Shown piece after piece: positions 7,058 through 12,685 of a stretch of 12,685 nt of DNA (positions are counted from its first letter, which is position 1; every line of letters begins with the position of its first letter). The stretch comes from Chloroflexota bacterium (GTDB lineage: Bacteria; Chloroflexota; Anaerolineae; VGOG01). The notes under the pieces are model-generated. The model saw only the letters and a list, made by a program, of their open reading frames with translations, did no database searches and was not told the DNA's origin. The translations under genes and the position numbers were made by a program. Location: assembly GCA_030615705.1 (NCBI GenBank), contig JAUWYT010000013.1, positions 1 through 12,685 on the forward strand, in the 5' to 3' direction.

Positions 7058-8134
7058 ATGAACGCACTATACATATGTTCGACGGCGACTTTCTCGGGCA
7101 AGACGGCTCTTTGTATTGGCCTGGCAAAGAAGTTCAGGCGCGACGGCTTCACCATCGGCTACATGAAGCCGGTGAGCACCACGGCCAGGAAGGTGGCCGG
7201 GCGGATCGTTGACGAGGATGCCCAGTTCATTCAACAGACCTTCGATCTGGCTGAACCCCTGGAAGCCATCGCCCCCATTGCCTTGATGCCCCAGGTGGTG
7301 GAGAGCATATTAACAGGAGAAGAGGAGACCGACTTCGTGGGTCAGCTCAGGGAGGGCTACGCCAAGGTTGCCCAGGGGAAGGATGTGGTCATCCTGGAAG
7401 GGGGGGCTCACTGCATGGAGGGTTCCCTCGTTAGCCTGTCCGCACCTTCGGTCTCTGACCTCCTGCAGGCTCGCGAGCTGGTGGTGATCAAGTACACCAG
7501 CGATTTGGTGGTAGACGACGCTCTGGGGGCCAAAGCGCTGTTCGGGGATTCTATGATCGGAACCGTCATCAACGCCGTGCCGCGCCAACGGATGCGCTTT
7601 GTTCAGGAGATGGTCAAGCCTTATCTGGAGGAGTGGGGCATCAGGGTCTTCGCCGTCTTGCCCCAGGAGAGGCTGCTCATGTCCATCAGCGTGGGCCAAC
7701 TGGCCGACTGCCTGGGCGCTGAAATCCTCTGTTGTCCCGAAGCAAGCGAGGAGTTAGTGGAGTATCTGATGGTTGGAGCTATGACTGTGGATTCAGCTTT
7801 GACCTACTTCCGCCGCAAACCTAACAAAGCCGTCATCACGGGCGGCGATCGTTCCGATATCCAACTTGCGGCTCTGGAGACCTCGACCAAGTGCCTTATC
7901 CTGACGGGCAACCTCTACCCCAGCCCCCTGATCCTCGGCCGGGCCGAGGAGGTGGGGGTGCCGGTGATCTTGACCAGGCAGGACACACTGACCACCGTGG
8001 AGATCATCGAGCAATTCTTCGGCAAGACCCGCCTCCATCAGGAAAAGAAGATCCAGCGTTTCCAGGAGATGCTTGATGAGCGTTTCGACTTCGACGCCCT
8101 GTACGCTGACCTGGAGTTGAAGCCAGCCGCGTGA
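7058..8134 (+). CDS. Phosphotransacetylase-family protein: BioD-like P-loop plus DRTGG domain, no catalytic Pta domain
   Basis: The 358 residues match the N-terminal part of large phosphotransacetylases (COG0857 type). A BioD-like P-loop domain spans about 1-210, with GKT at 14-16 in STATFSGKT; the first glycine of a classic Walker A is replaced. A DRTGG domain spans about 213-322, with TGGDRSDIQLAAL at 261-273. The PTA_PTB catalytic domain is absent. In other genomes such stand-alone proteins sit beside ADP-forming acetyl-CoA synthetases, as here, so a regulatory or nucleotide-sensing role in acetyl-CoA/acetate metabolism is likely but unproven. The ATG at 7058 follows AAAGGAGAGGGAGT. The stop overlaps the next gene. 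Confidence 0.85.
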   Translation: MNALYICSTATFSGKTALCIGLAKKFRRDGFTIGYMKPVSTTARKVAGRIVDEDAQFIQQTFDLAEPLEAIAPIALMPQVVESILTGEEETDFVGQLREGYAKVAQGKDVVILEGGAHCMEGSLVSLSAPSVSDLLQARELVVIKYTSDLVVDDALGAKALFGDSMIGTVINAVPRQRMRFVQEMVKPYLEEWGIRVFAVLPQERLLMSISVGQLADCLGAEILCCPEASEELVEYLMVGAMTVDSALTYFRRKPNKAVITGGDRSDIQLAALETSTKCLILTGNLYPSPLILGRAEEVGVPVILTRQDTLTTVEIIEQFFGKTRLHQEKKIQRFQEMLDERFDFDALYADLELKPAA

Positions 8135-9306
8135 GCGAAATGTTGAAAGAAAACCGGCGGATGCTGGTTTATCTCGTTGTATCCAACTTCATGCTCTACT
8201 TCGGCTTCGGCGTCTGGCAGGCGATGTTCAACAACTTTGCCGTGGAGGAGATGGGCGTTGGGCCAGGGAGCGTCGGCTGGATACAGGCGGTGCGCGAGGT
8301 GCCAGGGCTGATGGGTTTCTTAGTCGGCTTCCTGGCCCTCTTTCTTTCCGAAGTCCGCATCATGGCCTTGAGCGTCATCTTGCTGGGCATTGGGACGTTC
8401 CTGACCGGGCAGGCGCACAACATCCCTTTCCTGCTTATCAGCACGCTGGTGATGAGCTTTGGCTTCCACTTCTTCTACCCCAGCAGCAACGCCATGGTGC
8501 TGATGGCCGTAGAGAAGCAGGACACGCCGAAGACACTGGGGCAACTGAGAAGCCTGGGAGCGATAGCCGCGCTTCTGGCCACCGGCGCGGTCTACCTGCT
8601 GGTAGAGCCCTGGGGCTATCGGCGATTGTTCATGGTTGTGGGGGGGATGGTTGCCGCGGGGGGACTGCTGCTGTTGCCGCTGGGAGGCGCCAAGGAGGGT
8701 CTGCCGCAGCGTCGCCAGATCGTCCTGCGGCGGCGATACTGGCTCTACTATACGCTGGCGTTCTTGATGGGCAGCCGTCGCCACATCTTTACTACCTTTG
8801 CCATTTTCCTGCTGGTGCGCGAATACGGCATCAGCGTCCAGACGACGGCGACGCTGTTCCTGCTCAACAGCCTGATCAATACGTATGTTTTGCAGTTGGT
8901 GGGCAAATTGGTGAGCCGACTGGGCGAGCGGCTGATGCTGAGCATCGCCTTTGGCACACTGCCCTTTGTCTTCCTGGGTTACGCCTATGTGACGTACTTG
9001 CCAGCGCTGTTTGTCTTGTATGTGATTGACAACATCCTGTTCGGCTTCAACCTGGCGCTGACGACCTATTTTCAAAAGATCTCCGTCACCGCCGAAGAGA
9101 TCACCAGCAATCTTTCGGTGGAGCAGAGCATCAACCACATCGCGGCCATTGTGATGCCAGTGATTGGCGGCACGGTGTGGGAACTGTTCGGCTCGCAGGC
9201 ACCGTTTCTGGTGGGAGTCGGCATCGTGCTGGTCTCGCTGGCGCTGACGCAGTTCATGCGCACACCGCCGGAGCGGGTCGCTGTGGCAGCCACGGCAGGG
9301 GATTGA
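8131..9306 (+). CDS. Major facilitator superfamily transporter
   Basis: 391-residue inner-membrane protein with about 12 hydrophobic segments: roughly 11-33, 48-72, 76-93, 98-125, 138-158, 164-184, 203-229, 238-258, 269-289, 290-313, 333-352 and 357-376. A motif-A-like loop (GKLVSRLGERLML) follows segment 8. No signature identifies the substrate. The GTG at 8131 overlaps the upstream stop by 4 bases (GTGA), suggesting translational coupling; an ATG at 8140 is an alternative. Neither has a strong ribosome-binding site. As the last intact gene after the synthetase and the DRTGG protein, it might move an organic acid or related metabolite, which is a guess from context. Confidence 0.88.
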   Translation: MSEMLKENRRMLVYLVVSNFMLYFGFGVWQAMFNNFAVEEMGVGPGSVGWIQAVREVPGLMGFLVGFLALFLSEVRIMALSVILLGIGTFLTGQAHNIPFLLISTLVMSFGFHFFYPSSNAMVLMAVEKQDTPKTLGQLRSLGAIAALLATGAVYLLVEPWGYRRLFMVVGGMVAAGGLLLLPLGGAKEGLPQRRQIVLRRRYWLYYTLAFLMGSRRHIFTTFAIFLLVREYGISVQTTATLFLLNSLINTYVLQLVGKLVSRLGERLMLSIAFGTLPFVFLGYAYVTYLPALFVLYVIDNILFGFNLALTTYFQKISVTAEEITSNLSVEQSINHIAAIVMPVIGGTVWELFGSQAPFLVGVGIVLVSLALTQFMRTPPERVAVAATAGD

Positions 9307-9309
9307 GGC

Positions 9310-9483
9310 ATGGAGGCCGCGAAGCTCATCGGTCGTGCCCAGGGGATGTTTGCCTGTCCCGAAGGCGCGGCCACGTTAGCTGCGTTCCAGCGCCTCCGCC
9401 GTCAGGGTTGGATCGACGATGACGAGACGGTCATGCTGCTCAACACCGGCAGTGGGCACAAGTATGTTCATCTGTGGGGTTGA
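9310..9483 (+). pseudogene. C-terminal fragment of threonine synthase (PLP fold-type II)
   Basis: 57 codons read EAAKLIGRAQGMFACPEGAATLAA, then QGWIDDDETVMLLNTGSGHKY. This is the C-terminal end of threonine synthase, including the NTGSGxKY motif near the carboxyl terminus. All of the PLP-binding region is missing, so it cannot be active. It lies in the same frame as the MFS gene, separated only by that gene's TGA and one Gly codon, so a deletion has probably joined the two. The ATG at 9310 may be fortuitous. Confidence 0.8.
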
Positions 9484-9500
9484 GTGAGTCAGATGAAATG

Positions 9501-9525
9501 GGCAAATATAGCTATAAGGTTTGCC
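9501..9525. other. Stem-loop between convergent genes
   Basis: GGCAAA (9501-9506) and TTTGCC (9520-9525) form a 6-bp stem with a 13-base loop between the thrC remnant and the convergent moaD-like gene. There is no T-run on either side, so termination is only a possibility. Confidence 0.25.
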
Positions 9526-9546
9526 TAGGAGCCTGGTGAATAAGCC

Positions 9547-9822
9547 CTATCCGCCCCCTACGGGGGGGAAGAGGGCAAGTTGATCGCCCTCTTGGATGGT
9601 ACTATTGAGACCAGCCAGGAATTTCATGCTTCGCCCGTTGACGAGGACAGTTATAGAACTCTGGAGGTTGCCATCGTCATCCAGAACGCGCTTCCTAAGG
9701 GCAGGGTATTCGGCTGTGAGCTTCTCCAACACACTCCGCACCGTGTCGCCAGCCTTCACATCGACTTCTACTTCCTTTGCCCCCACGAGTGGTCTCAGCG
9801 TAGCGAAGATCTTCACCCTCAT
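9547..9822 (-). CDS. MoaD/ThiS-family ubiquitin-like sulfur-carrier protein
   Basis: 91 residues with a beta-grasp MoaD pattern: MRVKIFATLRPLVGAKEVEV at the N-terminus, VLVNGR at mid-protein, and DQLALFPPVGGG at the C-terminus. The ending in Gly-Gly is required for adenylation and thiocarboxylation. Family members carry sulfur for molybdopterin, tungsten cofactor, or cysteine/thiamine-type pathways. No moaE, moeB, aldehyde ferredoxin oxidoreductase or cysM is adjacent, so the pathway is undetermined. The ATG at 9822 has GAGGT about 9 bases upstream. It is convergent with the thrC scrap. A cysteine desulfurase 5 kb away could be its sulfur source, but nothing in the sequence proves this. Confidence 0.9.
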   Translation of the reverse strand: MRVKIFATLRPLVGAKEVEVDVKAGDTVRSVLEKLTAEYPALRKRVLDDDGNLQSSITVLVNGRSMKFLAGLNSTIQEGDQLALFPPVGGG

Positions 9823-9892
9823 CGCTTGTTACCTCACTTCGTGCTAAAGTTCCACACGCCCCTTCGAAGGCAAGAGGCCCCTATACTTTATG

Positions 9893-9921
9893 ATGATACC
9901 ACCATTGAGCCCAAAATGCAA
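9893..9921 (-). promoter_or_regulatory. Possible promoter of the moaD-like gene
   Basis: On the minus strand, TTGCAT (9921-9916; 3 of 6), a 17-base spacer, then TATCAT (9898-9893; 5 of 6). The expected start is near 9886, about 64 bases before the ATG. Confidence 0.45.
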
Positions 9922-9935
9922 GAAAAGAGGAGACA

Positions 9936-9964
9936 TTGCCTTGAAACGGAAACCGGGGTATAAT
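9936..9964 (+). promoter_or_regulatory. Promoter reading toward the aminotransferase
   Basis: TTGCCT (9936-9941; 4 of 6), a 17-base spacer, then a perfect TATAAT (9959-9964). The expected start is near 9971. It is divergent from the moaD-side promoter, with the -35 boxes 14 bases apart. Confidence 0.65.
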
Positions 9965-9970
9965 GTACCG

Positions 9971-10236
9971 AAACGCGGCAGCATCCGTGGGGTAGCTGCG
10001 ATCACTGGTCCCAAAAAATCATTGGCTGGACTGATGCCGGAAAGTAGCCATTTCGTTTCCCTCCATTCAAAGCGCTCTCCGAGTTGGTTCGCTTGCTTCG
10101 CTAGGTCTTCACCCTGTGCGTGGTGTGGCTCGGTCATAAGCCCTTTTTCGTCCTAAATACCGTGCAAAAGGCCTTAGGCTACTCCGATCCAGAGGGATAT
10201 AGGTTCGCTACAATTCAAGAAAGGCGGGTACAGACA
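9971..10236 (+). other. Long (about 265 nt) leader before the aminotransferase, no gene recognised
   Basis: Between the predicted start site and the ATG at 10237 there is no convincing coding frame. A small hairpin (GCAGC...GCTGC) lies near its 5' end, around 9980-10001. I do not recognise a T-box, SAM, cobalamin, glycine or TPP riboswitch core. A TACAAT at 10209-10214 could be a nearer -10 box but lacks a matching -35. The span may be an untranslated leader or simply spacer. Confidence 0.35.
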
Positions 10237-11406
10237 ATGAAAGGCAGAAAATTGCTTATGATCCCCGGTCCTATCGAGTTCACCCCGGAGGTGTTGCGGG
10301 CGATGGGCATGGCTACCACCAGCCATGTGGCCCCCAACTTCATTGAGGTCTTCGGCCAGGCGCTGGAGCGGCTGCGCCAGGTGTTCCTGTGCCCCAGCGG
10401 GCAACCCTTCGTCATAGCCGGCTCCGGCACGCTGGCCATGGACATCGCCGCTGCCAACCTCATCGAACCCGGCGACAACGCCCTGGTGGTGAACACCGGC
10501 TACTTCAGCGACCGCTTCGCCGCTATCCTGGAGCGCTACGGCGCGGCTGTAACCCAGGTGCGCGCCCCGGCCGTGGGCGACGCGCCCGCCCTGGAGGAGG
10601 TGGAAGCTGCATTGAAGGAACACCGCCCCAAATTGATGACCATCACCCACGTGGACACCTCCACCGCTGTGGGCGCGGACGTGAAGGGCCTGGCTGCGTT
10701 GGGGCGCGAGTATGGGGCGCTGGTCGTGGTGGACGGCGTGTGCGCGGTGGCCGGCGAGGAGATGCGCCAGGAGCAATGGGACATTGATCTAGCTCTCACT
10801 GCCTCCCAGAAAGCCATCGGCGTGCCGCCGGGCCTGGCCCTGCTGGTGGCTGGGCCACGGGCCATGGACGCCTTCCGCAAGCGCAAGACCCCGGTGGGCA
10901 ACTACTACGCCGACTGGACTAAATGGCTGCCCATCATGGAAGGCTACGAGGCCCGCCAGCCCCGCTACTTCGGCACACCGCCGGTGAACCTCATCTGGGC
11001 CCTCGGCGTGAGCCTGGGCCAGATCCTGGACGAGGGGATGGACGCCCGCTTTGCCCGCCATCAACGATTGAGCAAGGCTCTCAAGGCAGCGGTCACCGCC
11101 CTGGGGCTGAGGCAGGTACCGGTGGCCCCCGACAAGACAGCCACCACCCTGACCGCCCCCTACTACCCGGACGGGGTCGACCGCACGGTGCTGGGACACA
11201 TCAAAGAGGCGGGGGTCATCCTGGCCGGCGGCCTGCATCCGGCCATCAAGGCCCAGTACTTCCGCATCGGGCACATGGGCGTGGTGAGCGCGTCCGACAT
11301 CCTGGCTACCGTGGGGGCAATTGAGAAGGGGCTTTCGCAGGTGGGCTACGAGTTCGAGGCTGGGGTGGGGTTGGCTGCTGCGCAGGCAGTTCTCATCCGC
11401 CAGTGA
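10237..11406 (+). CDS. Class V aminotransferase, alanine/serine-glyoxylate aminotransferase type
   Basis: PLP enzyme that moves an amino group from alanine or serine to glyoxylate (or related pairs). The 389 residues begin MKGRKLLMIPGPIEFTPEVL, typical of the AGT family. They show the cofactor-binding AGSGTLAMD at 61-69, Asp166 in VVVDGV (contacts the pyridine nitrogen), the PLP lysine Lys192 in TASQKAIGVPPGL, and the substrate-carboxylate Arg343 in YFRIGHMG. The ATG at 10237 is chosen from the family N-terminus; the ribosome-binding site (AAAGG, about 15 bases upstream) is weak. Its stop overlaps or abuts a glycolate-oxidase-type remnant, so it probably belonged to a glycolate/glyoxylate or photorespiration-like module. 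Exact substrates are not readable. Confidence 0.92.
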   Translation: MKGRKLLMIPGPIEFTPEVLRAMGMATTSHVAPNFIEVFGQALERLRQVFLCPSGQPFVIAGSGTLAMDIAAANLIEPGDNALVVNTGYFSDRFAAILERYGAAVTQVRAPAVGDAPALEEVEAALKEHRPKLMTITHVDTSTAVGADVKGLAALGREYGALVVVDGVCAVAGEEMRQEQWDIDLALTASQKAIGVPPGLALLVAGPRAMDAFRKRKTPVGNYYADWTKWLPIMEGYEARQPRYFGTPPVNLIWALGVSLGQILDEGMDARFARHQRLSKALKAAVTALGLRQVPVAPDKTATTLTAPYYPDGVDRTVLGHIKEAGVILAGGLHPAIKAQYFRIGHMGVVSASDILATVGAIEKGLSQVGYEFEAGVGLAAAQAVLIRQ

Positions 11407-11417
11407 GCGAGGCACTG

Positions 11418-11816
11418 ATGAACGCATATGTGTACAACAGAGTAACCCCTGAAATCGTCGAAGCCCTGCGCCACATCGTGGGCGAGGGCAACGTCCTGAC
11501 CAGTGCCGAGGAGATGGAGCCCTATACCCACGACGAGGCGGTAGGCTTGCGGGCCGACCCCGAGGTGGTGGTCAAGGCCACGAGCGCCCGACAGATTGAT
11601 GAAAGGTGGGAAGAGATCATCCCGCCTCTCGTCGAAGAGATTCATAGGCTGACCCTATTCCTGGGCGCGATGATTACGCGCGAGCACGGGATCGGTGCCA
11701 TCCGCCGGAAGTATCTCCCTTTGGCTTGGGACGAGGGCCAGATCGAGATCATGGAGAAGATAAGGGAGGTCTTTGACCCTAATGGCATCCTGAATCCGGC
11801 CAAGATATTTCCCTGA
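11418..11816 (+). pseudogene. Glycolate-oxidase-type FAD-linked oxidase (GlcD-like) with in-frame internal deletion
   Basis: 132 codons, where intact GlcD-type proteins have about 460. Residues 1-60 match the extreme N-terminus (VTPEIVEALRHIVGEGNVLT, EPYTHDEAVGLRADPEVVVK). Residues 61-132 match the extreme C-terminus (EEIHRLTLFLGAMITREHGIGAIRRKYLPL, FDPNGILNPAKIFP). The FAD-binding core and most of the cap domain are missing, and the join near 11598 is in frame. It cannot bind FAD as its family does. The ATG at 11418 has GAGG 5 bases upstream; a GTG at 11403 overlapping the aminotransferase stop is an alternative start. It is either a recombination product or an assembly join. Confidence 0.85.
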
Positions 11817-11871
11817 GGCCACAGGACAGAAAGAATACAATTTGATCCCGTCGTGGCCCATTGAGTAAGGC

Positions 11872-11932
11872 AAAGGAGGTTCACATCGACTAAAATGACG
11901 TCCAGCAGCGCATAGCCGACTTTGGCTAATGC
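11872..11932 (+). other. Orphan Shine-Dalgarno sequence and hairpin upstream of the RRM gene
   Basis: AAAGGAGGT (11872-11880) is a near-ideal ribosome-binding site. No start codon follows at usable spacing, and the ATG at 11895 opens only six codons. An 8-bp stem with one bulged A (GCATAGCC...GGCTAATGC, 11910-11932) follows, about 27 bases before the RRM start. These could be leader elements controlling the RRM gene, or remains of a lost gene. Confidence 0.4.
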
Positions 11933-11945
11933 TTTCTGAATCCAA

Positions 11946-11952
11946 AAAGGAG
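11946..11952 (+). promoter_or_regulatory. Ribosome-binding site fixing a GTG start for the RRM gene
   Basis: AAAGGAG ends 6 bases before GTG at 11959. An upstream in-frame ATG at 11929 lies inside the hairpin and has no such site, so GTG is preferred. Confidence 0.7.
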
Positions 11953-11958
11953 AAAACA

Positions 11959-12222
11959 GTGGCTACAAATCAACTGTACGTAGGGAACCTGAGCTACCAA
12001 ACTACAGAGGATGAGCTGAGAGAGGCCTTTTCCGCCTACGGGAATGTCCTCTCGGTCAGGATCATCGGAGGGAGGGGCTTCGGCTTCGTCGAGATGGAGT
12101 CCACCGAGGCAGCGGAGAGCGCCAAGGATGGGCTCAATGAGACCGAATTAGGGGGCCGAACCATTCGCGTGGATGAGGCCCGGCCGCCTAGGAAACGCGA
12201 GATAAGGGGTCCGCGCTATTAG
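11959..12222 (+). CDS. Small RNA-recognition-motif (RRM) RNA-binding protein
   Basis: 87-residue single-RRM protein of the bacterial Rbp type, likely a cytoplasmic RNA chaperone or regulator (cold-induced in cyanobacteria). RNP-2 is QLYVGNLS at residues 5-12 and RNP-1 is RGFGFVEM, both intact. The stretch between beta2 and beta3 is unusually short (VRIIGGRGFGFV): the common bacterial form has about eight more residues there. The tail is short and basic (RPPRKREIRGPRY), without the Gly-rich extension some homologues carry. It is followed 21 bases later by the DsbA-like lipoprotein gene. Confidence 0.92.
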   Translation: MATNQLYVGNLSYQTTEDELREAFSAYGNVLSVRIIGGRGFGFVEMESTEAAESAKDGLNETELGGRTIRVDEARPPRKREIRGPRY

Positions 12223-12243
12223 AAGCCATGAGGGGGAAAACAC

Positions 12244-12685
12244 ATGAATCCAAAACGCTTTTACCCTAAAGGGCACAGGCTCTACGTAGGACTGCTCATC
12301 GGGGCCCTGATCTTGGCCGCCTGCGGCCCCAAGGCCACGCCGGAGCCGACGGCCACGCCGTTGCCGGCGACCGATACGCCGGCTCCGACGGCGACCACGG
12401 AAGGGCCTGCTGTCAGCGAGGGCGAGGTGCCCACGGGCTTCACCGAAGAGGGCGCGCCCTACCGCGGCGATCCCAATGCGCCTGTAACGCTGGTGGAGCA
12501 CTCGGAGTTCCAGTGACCATTTTGCGCCCGTCATACCCTAGAGACGGGCCCGCTTCTGTATGAAGCGTATATCGCTACAGGCAAGGTCAAGCACGTGTTC
12601 CTTCAGCACCCGCTCGACTCAATCCACCCCCAGGCGCGGAAAGCAGCGGAAACTTCGCTCTGCGCCGCCAAGCAGGGAGCCGAAG
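12244..12685 (+). CDS. DsbA-like thioredoxin-fold lipoprotein with in-frame TGA at the catalytic Cys; candidate selenoprotein (3' end beyond window)
   Basis: Extracytoplasmic thiol-disulfide oxidoreductase of the DsbA/Thioredoxin_4 group. Residues 1-26 are a lipoprotein signal with lipobox LAAC (lipidated Cys27). A Thr/Pro-rich linker (about 29-52) follows, then the domain start [16 protein letters not shown]. Codon 91 is TGA (12514-12516), followed in frame by [20 protein letters not shown] and [20 protein letters not shown], then [10 protein letters not shown] to the edge. Homologues have C-P-F-C, so TGA replaces exactly the nucleophilic first cysteine, giving U-P-F-C if read as selenocysteine. 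Fifty-six codons after the TGA are open and family-like. Start ATG 12244 has AGGGGG upstream. Alternatives are a nonsense mutation or a sequencing error. Family assignment is firm; selenocysteine is probable but unproven. Confidence 0.75.
12524..12553 (+). promoter_or_regulatory. Candidate bacterial SECIS hairpin just after the in-frame TGA
   Basis: GCCCGTC (12526-12532) pairs perfectly with GACGGGC (12543-12549) around a 10-base loop (ATACCCTAGA). Two further G-C pairs (12524-12525 with 12552-12553) extend it across a 2-base bulge. The apical loop begins 16 bases after the TGA, at the near limit of the usual bacterial spacing. The loop lacks a G in its first two positions, a feature many bacterial SECIS elements have, so the match is partial. 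Confidence 0.5.

Noticed and set aside
9304..9312. TGA between the MFS gene and the thrC fragment as another selenocysteine codon, giving a fusion protein
   Set aside because: The TGA does not align with a cysteine of either family, the transporter is complete without the extension, and the fragment lacks its active-site domain. The shared frame has a one-in-three chance of being accidental.
9844..10137. 97-codon open frame on the minus strand upstream of the moaD-like gene
   Set aside because: It has a passable ribosome-binding site, but its sequence resembles no family I know. It spans two divergent promoters, including a perfect TATAAT with 17-bp spacing, so intergenic DNA is the better reading.

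Overview
The window looks like a piece of a Chloroflexota (Anaerolineae-like) genome, probably from a metagenome. The evidence is a tig-clpP-clpX order, a fused ADP-forming acyl-CoA synthetase next to a BioD/DRTGG phosphotransacetylase-like protein, a lipoprotein with a Thr/Pro linker, moderately high GC, and dispersed 8-bp-period repeats. The phylum is an inference; no rRNA or other marker gene is present.

Layout. Positions 1-2912 (minus strand) hold trigger factor (tig), clpP and the 5' two-thirds or so of clpX, read from a clear sigma70-type promoter at 2912-2884. A roughly 285-bp repeat element with inverted ends and a 24-bp perfect internal palindrome sits between clpP and clpX. Positions 3041-4287 (minus) hold a NifS/IscS-type cysteine desulfurase with its own near-perfect promoter. 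A divergent promoter at 4332-4360 starts a plus-strand block: fused ADP-forming acetyl-CoA synthetase (4440-6533), a broken S23-type four-helix-bundle gene bracketed by 8-bp tandem repeats (6533-7041), a P-loop/DRTGG phosphotransacetylase-family protein (7058-8134) and an MFS transporter (8131-9306). A C-terminal scrap of threonine synthase follows (9310-9483). A MoaD-type sulfur-carrier gene lies on the minus strand (9547-9822), divergent from a promoter that probably serves a class V (alanine/serine-glyoxylate) aminotransferase (10237-11406). Next come an internally deleted glycolate-oxidase-type FAD protein (11418-11816), a small RRM RNA-binding protein (11959-12222) and a DsbA-like thioredoxin-fold lipoprotein (12244 to the window edge).

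Main finding. In the last gene the first cysteine of the expected C-P-F-C redox motif is an in-frame TGA (12514-12516). The frame stays open and homologous to DsbA-like proteins for the remaining 56 codons. A 7-bp hairpin begins 9 nt after the TGA, which is where a bacterial SECIS element would lie. The best reading is an extracytoplasmic U-P-F-C selenoprotein. A nonsense mutation is the serious alternative, because the same window holds three other damaged genes (S23, thrC and glcD remnants).

How the genes work together. Tig and ClpXP form a protein-folding and proteolysis unit. The ADP-forming synthetase with the DRTGG protein points to acetyl-CoA/acetate energy metabolism. The aminotransferase plus glcD remnant suggests a former glycolate/glyoxylate module. 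The region from 6533 to 11816 carries several signs of rearrangement and decay.
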